This document shows positions 1 to 11,481 of a stretch of DNA of 64,000 bases, piece after piece. Each line of letters begins with the position of its first letter. The first letter of the stretch is position 1. The translations under genes were made by a program, and so were the position numbers. The notes under the pieces are model-generated. The model saw only the letters and a list, made by a program, of their open reading frames with translations. It had not been told where the DNA came from and searched no databases. The DNA comes from Protopterus annectens (Eukaryota > Chordata > Ceratodontiformes > Protopteridae), in the NCBI RefSeq assembly GCF_019279795.1, contig NC_056733.1, positions 1,424,683,121 through 1,424,747,120 of the forward strand. The letters run 5' to 3'.

Positions 1-2
1 TG

Positions 3-1018
3 GCAAAAAGGATGGACATGGCTGTGGTGAATATGTATTTTAACAAGAGGGAGGAGCATAGGGTGACATACAAGAGTGGAGGAAGATGCACACAGGTGAA
101 TTATATCCTATGCAGGAGGGCCAGTCTGAAAGAGATTGGAGACTACAAAGTGGTGACAGGGGACATTGTAGTTAGGTAGCATAGGATGGTGGTCTGTAGG
201 ATGAGGTTGGCGATCAAGAAGAAGAGGAGAAGAGTGAGGGCAGTGCCAAGGATCAAATGGTGGAAGTTGAAAATGGATAACTGTAAGGTGGAGTTCAGGG
301 AAGAGTTAAGACAGGCACTGGGTGGCAGTGAATAGTTACCAGATAGCTGGGCAGCCACAGCAGAGGTTGTAAGGGAGATAGCTAGAAAGGTGCTTGGTGT
401 GGCATCTGAACAGAGGAAGGAGGACAAGGAGACAGGATGGTGGAATGAGAAAGTACAGAAGAGTATACAGAGGAAGAGGTTGGCGAAGAAGAAGAAGTGG
501 GATTGTCAGAGAGATGAAGAAAGTAGACAGGAGTACAAGGAGATGAGACATATTGTGGAGATAGGTGGTGAAGGCTAAGCATAAGGCATATGGCAAGTTG
601 TATGAAAGGTTGGACACTAAGGAGGGAGAAAAAGACAGAAGGACAAGCTAGGAAAGATGTGCAGCAGGTAAAGGTGATAAAGTATAATGAGGGAAACATA
701 CTCACAAATGAAAAGAGTGTGTTGAGCAGATGGAAAGAGTACGTTGGGGGTGATGAATGAAGAGAATGAGAGAGAAGGTTGTATGATGTGAGAATAGTAA
801 ATTAGGAAGTGCAGCGGACTAGTAAGGATGAAGTAAAGAAAGCTATGAAGACGATGAAGAATGGAAAGGTTGTTGCTCCAGATGATATACTTGTGGAAGC
901 ATGGAGATGTTTAGAAGAGATGTCAGTGGGGTTTATAGCCAGATTGTTTAACAAAATCTTGGAAAGTTAGTGGAGGAGTCAATGGGAATTCTCGGAGTAG
1001 TCATTCCAAAAAAGAAGA
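3..1018 (+). pseudogene. RTE-clade LINE remnant: endonuclease end, linker and start of reverse transcriptase
   Basis: Reading from base 3 in one frame gives the C-terminal part of an apurinic-like endonuclease (around 60-200: RVTYKSGGRCTQVNYIL), then a basic linker with WWNEKVQKSIQRKR (about 438-480), AKHKAYGKLYERLDTKEG (about 570-625), and the RT entry block with KNGKVVAPDDILVEAW (about 858-905). Known RTE/BovB-type ORFs have this order and these block motifs; the match is by eye. Several in-frame stops (TAG near 177 and 333, more after 560) show it is dead. It lacks all catalytic RT motifs because similarity stops near 1018, and its 5' part lies outside the window. The open stretch at 390-578 is part of this frame, not a separate gene. 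Confidence 0.75.
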
Positions 1019-1235
1019 TTGTTGAAAAAATAAAATATTGTCAAAGCATACTGAGCCCTCATTGACATTACCTTTTACCCCACTAATGTGCCATTATGGT
1101 GTTAGTATACATTGTCTAACTAGCTAGTGTACCATTAGCTATGCTGAAATCCATGAACAGGTGCCCAAATGCTTAAAAATGTAAATAGGACATAAATAAA
1201 AAGAGTTATTATACTCTTGGACCATAGCAAAAAAA

Positions 1236-1925
1236 AATGGAACAACCTGGCAACATCCATCTGCCTTCAACATAATCCTAGCAACTTTAAAAGTGCTCTT
1301 CATAACCACTTCCTTAACAATTGGATATGTAACTGCTCAATTTCCTCCTCTGCCATTACTTAATGTGAACATTAAACCTGTCTAGTCCATCTTTCACCCC
1401 TTCTGATTTTTCTTCTCCTATGCACTAATACCTTTTTCTTCTCTTATGCACTAAATACTTCTAATCTGCTGCCTAATTTCTACTCGTAAAATTACTACAC
1501 TCTCACCTCTCCTATTACCACTCATCCCCAGTTCCTTAGCCTTCCTCTAAGTTACATTCCACTTCTACTTCTTCATAGTTTCTTTTTTAATATAACTCTT
1601 CAATAATGTTCAACTTGTATTAACTTCACAGTCCATGTAGTCCTTGTATTTACTCCTTGTACTTGTTTAATGCCTGATGGATGTGCCAAACCAATTACCT
1701 CTTTGTCATAAACATATGTTTCTTACTCGTCTTTTGATTTTAACCATTTGTGTAATTGTTATAGAAACTATTCATGTATATCTTGTTAACTGTCATTTAA
1801 AGTTTTGTTGTATCTGTTCTTTTTGTATGTTCAACTTGGAGCTTTTCTCCCCGGGCCTCCACCGAAAATGGGCTTTCATTGGCCCAGTGGACTTTCCCAG
1901 TAATCAAATGCCAATAAATAAATAA
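1236..1925 (+). mobile_element. 3' end of an L2/CR1-like LINE with (AATA)n tail
   Basis: Around 1245-1345 the plus strand reads like the last residues of a non-LTR RT (LATSICLQHNPSNFKSALHN, then FLNNW). A presumed 3' UTR follows. The last 90 bases (GGAGCTTTTCTCCCCGGGCC ... GGACTTTCCCAGTAATCAAA then AATAAATAAATAAA) match closely the block at 47505-47594, so this is a repeat family with a conserved 3' tail. The clade is uncertain: the tail differs from the 3' end of the other CR1-like family in this window (48200-48265). Confidence 0.6.
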
Positions 1926-3150
1926 AACAACTTTTATATTATAAACATTTCATGGACATATTTTAACATTAATAAGAGAAACACTCAAACAATATTATAC
2001 AACTCATCTTATGACACATAGCAGGCTATTCTAGAGTATGTGTGGCCTTGTACTTTAACCCTCCTAATTGCGCCATCCTGTCTGTGTAGGATAAGCTTCT
2101 CTCACAAGACTATGATGTTGTTTCTAGTGTATGAACATCTGTGAACTAGTTAGCATCTAATTCTACATGGTTCAAATGGCACAACAACTGGTATGAACCC
2201 AAAGGGTTGAATAGGCAAACATGGGTGAGCTTTTAATAGCCTTTTCAGATTCTAGGCCAATAATGTCTAGGACAGAAACTACAGAGGTATACGCTGCCAT
2301 AATATGTGCTTGGTATCTATGGGCATGACTCATGTACCTGGCAGCTGTTACTCTTTGTTCTGTTTTCCCACCATATCATTAATATTTCACAGGTTGAAGC
2401 ATTAGATCTCTTCAGAAGCGTTAGCCAGTGTACGTCATGGCAGACACTAGTAAAACTGTACAAGAGACTGAGACAGATGTAACTGCCAAGAAATGTGCTG
2501 TTTCACTTATTCAACATACCATAGTCAAAAGCTAAACAAAAGGAGACCTATACAAGAAGTAAACGTAGCAATGCGTCTCATCCAGTAATTACCATGACTA
2601 CTGCTTTTGATTCTTTTTCAATGTACAGATGTCATAAACATGAACATAGCTGCTAACAAAATACTAAACTAATTGCTAAAATGTCACAGTAAATAAGATA
2701 AGAAGGTGTCTGAAGTAGATCTACAAAAGTATGTTAGATCAGACAATTTTTATATAATGTTGGTCAGTTTTATTTATTTCTGATACCACTATGGCTAACA
2801 GGAATTTATAGCTATACTGCCTTTGCTTTGAACAAAATAGCAACTAACCTTTGCCCACAACAAAGGGGTGAGGTAATCCAAGCCCCACTAGAACGTGTGC
2901 TGGCATGTGTAATAAGAAGCACTGTGCTCCAACAGAAAGGTGTCCGATCATATTTCCTTGTTATGCACAAATGTCATGTTTTATCTGTAGGATTGTTCAT
3001 GGTACTGTTGCACATTTCTTAGACTTGGTAACAATGAACAACAGTAGGCTGTGTCATTTAAAGGGCATTTCTAAAGGCAGCAGAGCAGCATACAAGGACC
3101 AGCAACTACTGCTACATACAGTCAAGTAATAAGGAATGATGGGTCATGTT
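1926..3150. other. No gene seen
   Basis: AT-rich sequence with short chance reading frames only. I see no recognisable element or exon. Confidence 0.6.
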
Positions 3151-3425
3151 TTTTTGTTCTTCTTTCGGCTTTTCCCAGTTAGGGGTCGCCACAGCAGAAT
3201 TCCAGTCCACTAATGATTGGCAGTAGATTTTTTAACAGGTGCCGAGGTGCCAGCTCAACGCCCAATCTTCAATGAAGGCACGCCCATTCTACGCATGTCT
3301 TTCGAACACCACTCGACCGTAGGGAGGACATGCAGACTCCACACAGAAGGCGCTCCAGCTGAGAATCGAACGGGAGAACCTCTTGCTGCGAGGCAACAAC
3401 GCTACCGCTGCACCACTGCGGTAAT
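3151..3425 (-). mobile_element. tRNA-headed SINE with fish-type central domain (copy a)
   Basis: On the minus strand the head starts near 3423 with an A-box-like TGGTGCAGCGG and a B-box-like CGTTCGATTCT, the spacing expected of a tRNA-derived Pol III promoter. It continues into the central domain seen in the other copies (GTGTGGAGTCTGCATGTCCT). It ends with GGCGACCCCTAACTGGGAAA followed by GCCGAAAGAAGAAC, the same 3' tail as the copy at 18673-19006. No clear target duplication is visible. The head is a retained promoter relic; nothing suggests it is a working tRNA gene. Confidence 0.75.
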
Positions 3426-4291
3426 ATAATCTTAGGATAATAGCATGCTCAAGCAGGCTGAAACTTTACCTCCTTTCTTCCCTACTTATCCACCCTCTTA
3501 GTCATATCATACTTATAAAGGACACTAACTGTACAATGTACACTTGAAATGTACATTGCATACAGATCTGAATTTGTGGAGCTTAAATGTCTTTTATTAC
3601 TTTTATAATCTTCCTTTCCTAACATTTCTAATACACTGTATGAAACTGTAAGTGAACTGTTTGCTCCTACTAATGCAAATTCAAAAATGGTACAGCAGTG
3701 AGAAAGTATAACTGGATGTGGGTAATAGTAATTATTTATAATGCTCACTGCTGAGGATAGAAAACAGGTCTTCTCAAGATGAATTTCCAAAAAAAAAACT
3801 CTTCTGGGCTCCTGTACCTGTAGCTCTAACAAACACCTTGCTATAGTCACTATTACACACACACTGCTTCAGCTATGACCACAAAAGCAATATCAGCATC
3901 CATTTATGAAGCGGAGGTATCTTCAGAGCTCATAAGTCAATAGCAGTGCTGTACTCCAGTATCACTGGCACCTGCTCATTGCATCCCCCTAACTGTTTGT
4001 GCCTAGGGCTGCTGCCCTCTTTGTCCTGCCCTAGATATGGCTTTGATGCAAGGTCACACATGCAGAAAGTTTTTGAAGGTGTTAAGATCATTCTAGACAA
4101 AATATATGGGATACGTTTTTGGTTCTGGCATCCAGGCTAACCAGTTTGGTGTACTATTAGGAAGACAAGCAGGAAACAGGAAAGAGAACAAGACAGAAAC
4201 AGCAGAGGGATGGGAAATGAGGCAGCCCTGACAGCAGGCAGTGGAAAAGCAAAGAAAGGCAAAGGATCAATTAGCTAGTCTGTTTTTTCAG

Positions 4292-4293
<2 letters not shown>
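3426..4293. other. No gene seen
   Basis: Unique-looking AT-rich DNA. A 126-codon minus-strand frame at 3482-3862 has no recognisable motif and is treated as chance. Confidence 0.55.

Positions 4294-4345
<52 letters not shown>
4294..4345. repeat. (GT)n microsatellite
   Basis: About 26 uninterrupted GT units. Confidence 0.97.
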
Positions 4346-4347
<2 letters not shown>

Positions 4348-4870
4348 GTACAAAACAAATTTGCAAAACAGAGTCCCTTGAGAAATACAAGTCCCAAGAT
4401 AAAACTGCTTTCAGGTACTACAGACCAGATCCCTTACAGATGGGGTAAGATCTAGCTGGGATCGTAAGCCACGCTGTATCTGGGAACAAAATGCTGGAGC
4501 TGGGTACAACTGTAAGTAAAGAAAGGATAGGAAGAAATACAATATATAGCTCCCTGTGGAGAAAGGTACCTGTCAGCAGCTAACTCTGATGCTTTGTTTA
4601 AACACTTCCAGTGTCTTCTCTCTACTGGTTTTAAACTTTCCACAACAGCTGTTAGTTTGATCAAGATTTTGGTCCACAGCTATGAGTCCCTCTCCCTGGA
4701 AATTGACAAACTATCTTCTGAGTACCTTAAACATTTTGCAGATAATAAAGCCTACACTATCACCATACTCAAATTGTCTAGTTCAGAACTCTCTCTGCTA
4801 TATGTTAATTAACTGTTTTACACTATATAAGGACTTCAACATATAAATAAACAGCTACTGAAACACTTCA
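4346..4870. other. No gene seen
   Basis: No coding similarity, inverted repeat or promoter head recognised. Confidence 0.5.
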
Positions 4871-5340
4871 TTGATCAATAGTATTAATTCTCAGTGTGGA
4901 TTCTGTCCAGACCATACTGCTGAGACTGGCATTTTATCATTTACCTACTCTCGTTGGGGCAATTTGAGTCTCATTCAGTATACTGGTTCAGTTTTACTAC
5001 ATTTTTCAGAAGCATATGACATCATAAATCATTCTCTACTCATCAGACTGTCAAAGTATGGCCTCTTTGATCATACCCTTCAATGTTTATCTAGTTACCT
5101 TCCTGACAAAACAGGGTTGTCTATTATTTACAGTCTTTGTAAATGATATATCAGTTCACTGTGGTGTCTTTAAAAATCATGCAATAATGCAGACCACTCT
5201 ACAATATTTTATCCTTCATTACCACGCACTAAAGTTGCCTGTCATAGAAACAATTCTAGGCAAGCAGTCAGGAGGACAAAGATGCCTAGCCATATACACA
5301 CCTTTAAGTAAATTCTTGCCATCCTTTTCAAGCACTTAAT
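4871..5340 (+). pseudogene. L2/Rex-like non-LTR reverse transcriptase fragment
   Basis: Two frames joined near 5100 read as RT fingers and palm. GFCPDHTAETGILSF (about 4900) is followed by the motif-A region LLHFSEAYDIINHSLLIRLS with the catalytic-type Asp in a typical FSxAxDxINH context, then SYLPDKTG, and in the next frame FVNDISVHCGV. This arrangement is typical of jockey-superfamily LINEs. It is short, frameshifted, and lacks the FADD block. The sequence to 5600 shows no further confident match. Confidence 0.6.
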
Positions 5341-5629
5341 ATTGCTCACCTACCATATCGAACAGGGCTGTACATGATAATCCTGGTGTAAACTTGTGTC
5401 TACCCATCTAGGCTTCAAGACTTACCTTAAAGGTAGTCAAAGTAGTTCTTTCTTTGACCTATAGTGGTAACTCAGTCCATAGACTTGGAATACATTGAGT
5501 TAGGAGACTATCTATCCGGAGATTCTTACTTGTTGTTGTAGATTTCAGTCGATGGTGTTGGTGTTTCTAGAGCCACTGGTTTTGCAAAGAAACAGGACAA
5601 ATAGGGTTGGGTCTTTCACAGCTCATAAA
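5341..5629. other. No gene seen between two element remnants
   Basis: Neither the RT scrap on the left nor the Gypsy element on the right can be extended through here with confidence. Confidence 0.4.
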
Positions 5630-5639
5630 GCAAGACACA

Positions 5640-7225
5640 GATCACCTCACAGCAGCCTGTATGACACTGAGTATAAGGAGGCTGGATTTCTGGAACCTGG
5701 GTAGGGGATAGTCGCTGGGACACTGCTACCCCATTCACTGAGGTGTCAGTCCAAGGCTCATTGATGAGATTAGTCACCAGAATCCTCCTCAGACTCATTC
5801 TGCCACCCACTGCATATACTTAGCACAAGGGCCACCCTATCATGGTAAGGCTTCATCAGGTTAGCATGGTACAGTTTGTGCCCCTGTCTCTTGCCTAGCA
5901 GTTCTATCATGTAGTTAACATTACTGACCTTCCTTACCACTTTGAAGGGTCCTTCCCAAGCTGCCTGCAGCTTACTGTGTCGGATATGAATGAGCACCAT
6001 AACCTGCTGTCCCACAGCATACTCTCGAGCTTGAGCATTCCTGTCATACCCAACCTTTTTCTGCTTTTGGACTCCTGACAGGTTGGGCTAAGTCCATAAG
6101 CTCCCAAAGCCTTGTCCTGAGGTTTAGGACACATGTCACAACAGACTTCTTGTGGGATTCACACTCACCCTCTCACTTATCATGAATTAAATCCAAGGCC
6201 CCCTCACCCTATGCCCATACAGTAACTGAAAGGGAGAAAAACCTGTGGATTCCTGGGGTACCTCTCGGTATGCAAACAGCAAATGGGGTAAATATTTGTC
6301 CCACTCTGTCATAAACTGGTCTGCAAATATACTTAACATGGTCTTTAGAGTAGAGTTTAACCTCTCCACAGGACCATTAGTCTCGCAGGGGCTGGTCTTT
6401 AGGTGCTTCACCCAACAATGCTCCCACAGACAAGCTAGCAAGTCTGACATGAAATTGGCACCTCTGTCATTCAGTATTTCTCTCAGGAAACCTACCCTGC
6501 TGAAAATGTCTAACAAAGCATTTGCTACCTTCTCTGCCTCGATGGAGGGCAGAGTCACCACCTCAGGGTATCTAGTAGCATAATCAGATATTCAGAACCC
6601 CCATAATATCCATAGCTACCCTCTGAAATGCCTCCTCAATCACAGGTAAGGGCATTAAAGGAACTTGACCTTGTCTCCTGCCTTGCCTACTTTTTGGCAC
6701 TCTCACAGGTCCTGCAGTACCCTGTTACATCCCTTGTAATCCCAGGCCATAAAAGTTCTGCATAATATGTCTCTTGGTATGCCTTATGTTGATATGGCCT
6801 GCAAAAATAATGTCATGGGCTATGGCTAGAAGTGCCAGATGGTAGGCTCTAGGCACTACCAACTGCTGTATTACCTCAACCTCTAGCCCTCCTTCAAGGG
6901 TCCACTCTCTATACAATAGCCCTTTGTTCCAGTATACAGACCCATTTCCTTGGGAATCAGGTGCCTCCTTAGCTACCTCCTTCAAGCCTTGTAATGTAGA
7001 GTCTGAAAGCTGAGCCTGTCTCAACTCTAACTTTGTGACCCTTCCCAGCTCCCCTTCCACAGGAAGTCTGGTATCTTTTGACAATGGTGCCTCACTGTCA
7101 GCCTGGGTGCTACCACTGACCTCTGTCTTTGCAGTCACCCTGTCCAAGGGAACATGAGTACTTAGCAGCTGTGGCTTACCTTCAAGCTCACTGCTACAGG
7201 AAATCTCCCTCCCTGAAATAGCCAC
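5640..7225 (-). pseudogene. Gypsy integrase pseudogene with GPY/F module and RT N-terminal trace
   Basis: Integrase inserts element cDNA into DNA. From 7225 down: a pre-integrase segment (LRQAQLSDSTLQGLKEVA); the zinc-binding half with AHDIIFAGH and, after a frameshift, YCRTC near 6700-6720; the catalytic core with AMDIMG near 6620, LNDRGANFMSDL near 6470 (Asp) and GPVERLNSTLKTML near 6370 (Glu); then FAYREVPQESTGFSPFQLLY near 6250. The GPY/F module follows at about 5975-5850 (AWEGPFKVVRKVSNVNYMI ... LYHANLMKPY). After that, RLSPTQVPEIQ near 5720 resembles the segment that opens RT in elements where integrase comes first. Stops and frameshifts break it at several points. Confidence 0.8.
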
Positions 7226-7299
7226 ATCACCAGCCCGGCTTCAGGTGTGGGGTCTGTCTGGGTCTCCCCAGGCTACCGGACCCATGTGGCTGTCTCCAA

Positions 7300-8875
7300 G
7301 CCTGAATGCATGTAACCACATGCACACAAGGTACTGCATTATCAAAATCATTTCCTATCAAGATATCAAGACATCTGCTGGAATATCCTCAAACACACCT
7401 ACTTGTTTGCTTCCTTTTCCACCATCCCAATCAAGGTGAACCCTGGCCAAAGGCATTTGGAATGGGGTCCCTCCTAAAGCTCTGACTGGAGTGGTCTGCC
7501 CAAACAAGTACTGCTCCTCTTTAATCACTACAGGCTTCACAACAGTTATGTTAGAGGATGTGCCTCTCTTAGCATTGGCCTGTTTTCTATCCACTAAAAT
7601 AGGATATAAAATCCAGTGATAGTTTGGTACCCCTGTTGTCTCCAGACAACTTACCACTGGCATACTATTATTCGCAGTTGCTGTCTCACCCACCTTTTGT
7701 TCCCCACCTTGCTTCAGTGGACATTTGTATGCTACATGGCCCCTCCGGTTACATTTAAAACATCTAAACCCTGATCCTGGCTGTGTACCTGAACTAGTAG
7801 CTTCCCCTGTTACTGGTGGACTCTGTTGGGGTGGTTTAAGCTGCCCACCATGAGTTATCTTATATCCATTTGCAGCACTGGGTATCCCCTTCTTGTGCAG
7901 TGGTGCCCTGCTTGTCAAGTAGATATCCTCCTTTCTCCCCAGATCATCTGCAGAGTTACAGTCCCAGTCTGCCAACCAGATTCTCATGTCATCATGCAAA
8001 ATGCTAAGGGCTTGTTCCCTCACCAAAACTCTGCCAGTCTTTCAAAAGTAGTGACATGACACCCATTCACCCACTATAAAAATAAGTGCTTAGCTCAGCA
8101 ATATAATCACATATACTTTCGTCTGCCTTATGTCTATTCTCACAAAACTTTTTTCTGTAAGCTTCAGGTGTTAACTTAAAACATTCCAATAAACATTGTT
8201 TCACCTTGTCATAATTTAAACAATTAATATCATACTATTTAGAAACAACAGTTACAGCTTAACCATGGAGTAAGAGGGTCAGGAACCATACCCAGAGCCC
8301 TTGGTCAGCACCATATTGTCTACATACTCTTTCAGTGATATGAATAAAACTATTAAAATTACCACATTCTTTTTACTGTGGAAAAAATGTACTGACCTTT
8401 GTTGCTTTTGGAATTCAGTTATTCCCATCTTCATTACCTCCATTTTCATGTCGAAGAGTCAGCATGTCCCTCTCATGTTGACACTGCTCCTCATTTTCCT
8501 CAGCCTCCAAATGCCAAAGTTTCTCATTTTCATGGCCTCCAAACATCACAGCCTCTCTGCCAATTTTAATTCAAAATGTTTGGCTTCCAGTTCAAGTCTT
8601 TAATTCCAGATAAGTTTTTAAATCCTCTGATGAAAATTTGAACTGTCCTGTTTCTGAGGGTTACATATCCATATCGTCAGAATGGTTGTCTTCCTGGTTG
8701 CTGGTCTGTGCTGCAGCTGCGATTAAGGCTGAAATAATTTCCTCTTTAGTCATGTGGGATGTACCAGTCCTTTGGATTTGCACACCTTAGCCAGCTGGTT
8801 CACTGTCAGCTTGCCATAATCCTCTGCTGATATCCTTGCCTGCTTTCCCTGACTAAACTAACACAAATAAATCAA
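7300..8875 (-). pseudogene. Gypsy gag and protease remnant with CCHC zinc knuckle
   Basis: The N-terminal part near 8870-8700 reads YGKLTVNQLAKVCKSKGL, a SAP-like start common in vertebrate Gypsy gag. Near 8190-8100, LTPEAYRKKFCENRHKAD matches the SCAN-like capsid region. An open frame of 222 codons (7358-8026) carries the nucleocapsid knuckle CFKCNRRGHVAYKC (C-x2-C-x4-H-x4-C) near 7770-7730 and the downstream protease fold strand PFQMPLARVHLDW near 7460-7430. The protease catalytic Asp-Thr/Ser-Gly triad is not visible where expected near 7560, so this protease looks dead. Several frameshifts lie upstream of 8026. Confidence 0.75.
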
Positions 8876-9491
8876 ACTGTTTGTGAAAAATGAAACTCTG
8901 TATGTTTACCTTGTGGCTGCTGACAGTGCACACACCTTTAGTGACAACTGCTTACAGGCTACACAAGTTCAATTAATATCCCACAACTGCTCACCAGTAT
9001 GTGACATCCCTCCTCTCAGCCAGTAACCAAAAAGCCTCAATCCTCACCACTGACACCAGTGAGGAATGTTCACTTGGAACAAAAATGGATACACACAGTA
9101 ATTTCAAATGCAGCTTTCTGCACCAAGAACAAATTCCCATAAGAGCTCACAGGGAGCACACTCAGTCCTAGGCCTGTGTTTTCCTCTCCAGGACCAAAAT
9201 AAGACTTCACCTTTCTCTCTGCAGAAACCAGTGCTCTGTGTCCCTCTTCTAAGTAGCTGACACACATACACACACTCTTTGAGATTTAATTTTTATGCAA
9301 ACACACACCTAGGAAAGGCTGACACAGATTTATCAGCTATGCCCCCCCTCTGCCCAGACTATAAGGTAAATTCACTGCCATCAAACCAGCTACTTTAAGG
9401 CTCTTATCAGGGTATCCAATTACTCTTAGTAAAATTAACACTATATAAATGGTAACGTTTGGCCAACGGCAAGACTTTCAGGAGCATGAAG

Positions 9492-9506
9492 CCCACAATG
9501 TCACCA
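9492..9506 (-). other. Putative primer-binding site of the Gypsy element
   Basis: The minus strand reads TGGTGACATTGTGGG. It begins with the TGG that pairs with the CCA end of a tRNA, sits 6 bases inside the putative LTR edge and about 620 bases before gag. The tRNA was not identified. Confidence 0.45.
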
Positions 9507-9512
9507 AATAAA

Positions 9513-9658
9513 TGCAGCTACTCTCCAAGGTTAAAGTATTTTCTAAAAGACTAGCCACAATGAAATGTTTAGATATATTTAATAATAAATAATAAAATAG
9601 AAAACATGAAAATACTGAATATCTAATTACAATAAACACCAGAGTTTCAATTCACAGG

Positions 9659-9732
<74 letters not shown>

Positions 9733-10034
9733 CACAGATGGAAAGACTCAGACAGATATAGAAAAATAATACTTTTAGCTAATGTCAACTATTTTCCTAA
9801 CTGACTGAAGAATTACAATTCCCTGGTTACTTACTAAAACAAGGCAAGGTGAAGTGGATTAATCTCTTGTATCAGTTCCAATAACAGAGTGCTGAGTGTC
9901 ACTATCACATCTCTAACTAATATCTAAAATAATTTAATTGCTAATATCACACCTGATCACCTGATTCTGTGGTTCCCACACTACCTCCCTAACTAGAAGC
10001 TGAACCAGGATATAGCACAGATGTGTCACAATAC
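9513..10034 (-). repeat. Putative 5' LTR of the Gypsy element
   Basis: On the minus strand this block starts TGTGACACATC and ends TAGCTGCA, so it has TG...CA ends. It lies directly before the primer-binding-like site and gag. It contains a long (AT)n tract at 9660-9727. No second LTR copy is present to prove the boundaries. Confidence 0.4.
9660..9727. repeat. (AT)n microsatellite
   Basis: About 34 AT units, inside the putative Gypsy LTR. Confidence 0.97.
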
Positions 10035-10334
10035 ACACCTAGGAATTTACTAATGCTTCTTCCAGCATCTAAAGACTGTAAAACAATTCCAACCCTTTTA
10101 TCCTTAACCAGACATTCTCTGGCACCCCCAGGGTAGCAATTAGTTCACCAGTAAGGACAATAAGAGCCCAGGCCGTTCCCAGACATTGTGTCTCTGACTG
10201 CATTCAGGCCTGTGAGATAAAATCTTTATGGTCTAAACCAAGTCATTTAATTTCTGGCTATTTTTTTAAGGTAAGCTGAGCTGAGCTTAACCCCTTCCCT
10301 TCTAGTATGCTTTGTTAACAAGTATTCATTTCCT

Positions 10335-10600
10335 CAGTTACATCAGTGCACTTTGGGTCAGAATGGGTGATATTATTACGAATGAGCTCACTGTATTGCT
10401 GAACATTATTCCTTAATTTTATGATATATCTGGAGACAGTTTTGTAGTTTCCTTTTGAATCTGTAGCAGCATTAAGTTCATACTCTGCTTTACATTTTCT
10501 AAGAGTGCTTTCAAGCTCTTTGCTTGCATGTTTCAGTGTGGACTAGACGTAGTGAGATGGGGATTTCTGGCTTACTCCTGAATTTATCATTATATTTAGG
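10335..10600 (-). pseudogene. CR1-like LINE ORF2 linker fragment
   Basis: One minus-strand frame reads HASKELESTLRKCKAEYEL, then NAATDSKGNYKTVSRYI. This resembles the basic linker of CR1 ORF2 between endonuclease and RT, where a run of Lys/Arg and Glu precedes a LARDxKxNxKxFYRYI-type block. The frame stays open for about 80 codons. Neither endonuclease nor RT motifs are seen next to it; the sequence towards 10330 enters the region before the Gypsy LTR. Confidence 0.55.
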
Positions 10601-10689
10601 CTGGATGGGTACTGACTTTTTTATGCAACTCTTCAGTTGCTAGTAGCAGTCAGAGGTGAATGTGACAACCCCCTCAGTTGGATCCATTT

Positions 10690-10964
10690 GAAAAGGATTG
10701 TTGGGAATTGTGCATACATCTTCTAGGGGATATGTGGGGGGCACAGCCCCCCAAATTGGGGGGTGTGGGGAGAGTAGCCCCCCACCTAGTTTGGTTTTAT
10801 ATGGTCCAGTTTAAAATTTAGTATGTTGAAATTGAGTATTATGGGTTTCCGTCTTATGGGTTTCAGTCAAGTGACTTTTCAGTCTTGAAATTTTTTGAAA
10901 TTTCAGTGTTATGGTCTCAGTCAAATGAGTTTCAGTCAAATGAGGTTTCTATCCTATGATAGGG
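10690..10964. repeat. Candidate MITE-like repeat with a G/C-run hairpin
   Basis: At 10734-10800 a run of six Gs, a spacer and a run of six Cs occur twice in alternation and could form strong hairpins. The flank to 10964 has imperfect repeats of TTTCAGTCAAATGAG and TTATGGGTTTC. The G-run/C-run core resembles those at 27113-27145, 27230-27260, 30240-30282 and 60820-60860. Terminal inverted repeats were not resolved here. Confidence 0.4.
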
Positions 10965-11084
<120 letters not shown>

Positions 11085-11481
11085 CTACAGTTAACAAGGG
11101 TCAGAAAGCATGATAGGTGCTAAACCCTGGTAAAGAGGGAGTCCTGTCATTGCACTGAAAACATGTCTCAGTAGCTACAAAAATATGAATGTGCTTGAGT
11201 TATAGGAGGGCATCAATTTCTGTCAATTTTCTATTTTCTATTTATATTCCTAGTAATGCCACCTTGATATTGTCCAAATTTGATTTTGAGTTTTCTGTGT
11301 AGGAATGTCAAGTAGGGGACTCTGCTTAAAAAAATGCACTACTGGGGCAGCAAAGGCTTTAGGTAATATGTGGAAGTCCTGGTATGACAGTTGTAAGCAA
11401 TTCCTTATGAAACAGAAAGTCTTATCTAGCATATCATCTCATGCTGACTTATACTAGATCCCCTTAGAATGACACCAGCTA

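Larger units (their letters stand above)
5630..10034 (-). mobile_element. Ty3/Gypsy retrotransposon, Gmr1-like domain order, RT/RNase H missing
   Basis: Reading the minus strand from 10034 down: putative LTR (9513-10034), primer-binding-site-like sequence (9492-9506), gag (about 8875-7640) with a CCHC knuckle, protease remnant (about 7640-7300), a short linker, integrase (about 7225-5790), and a trace of the RT N-terminal segment (about 5740-5640). There is no space for RT and RNase H between protease and integrase. A segment that resembles the start of RT follows the integrase, which is the order known in Gmr1-like elements and unlike ordinary Gypsy. Frameshifts and stops make it inactive. 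No 3' LTR is seen, so the 3' half with most of RT and RNase H is gone. Confidence 0.8.

Noticed and set aside
3482..3862. 126-codon minus-strand frame
   Set aside because: No recognised motif; compatible with chance.
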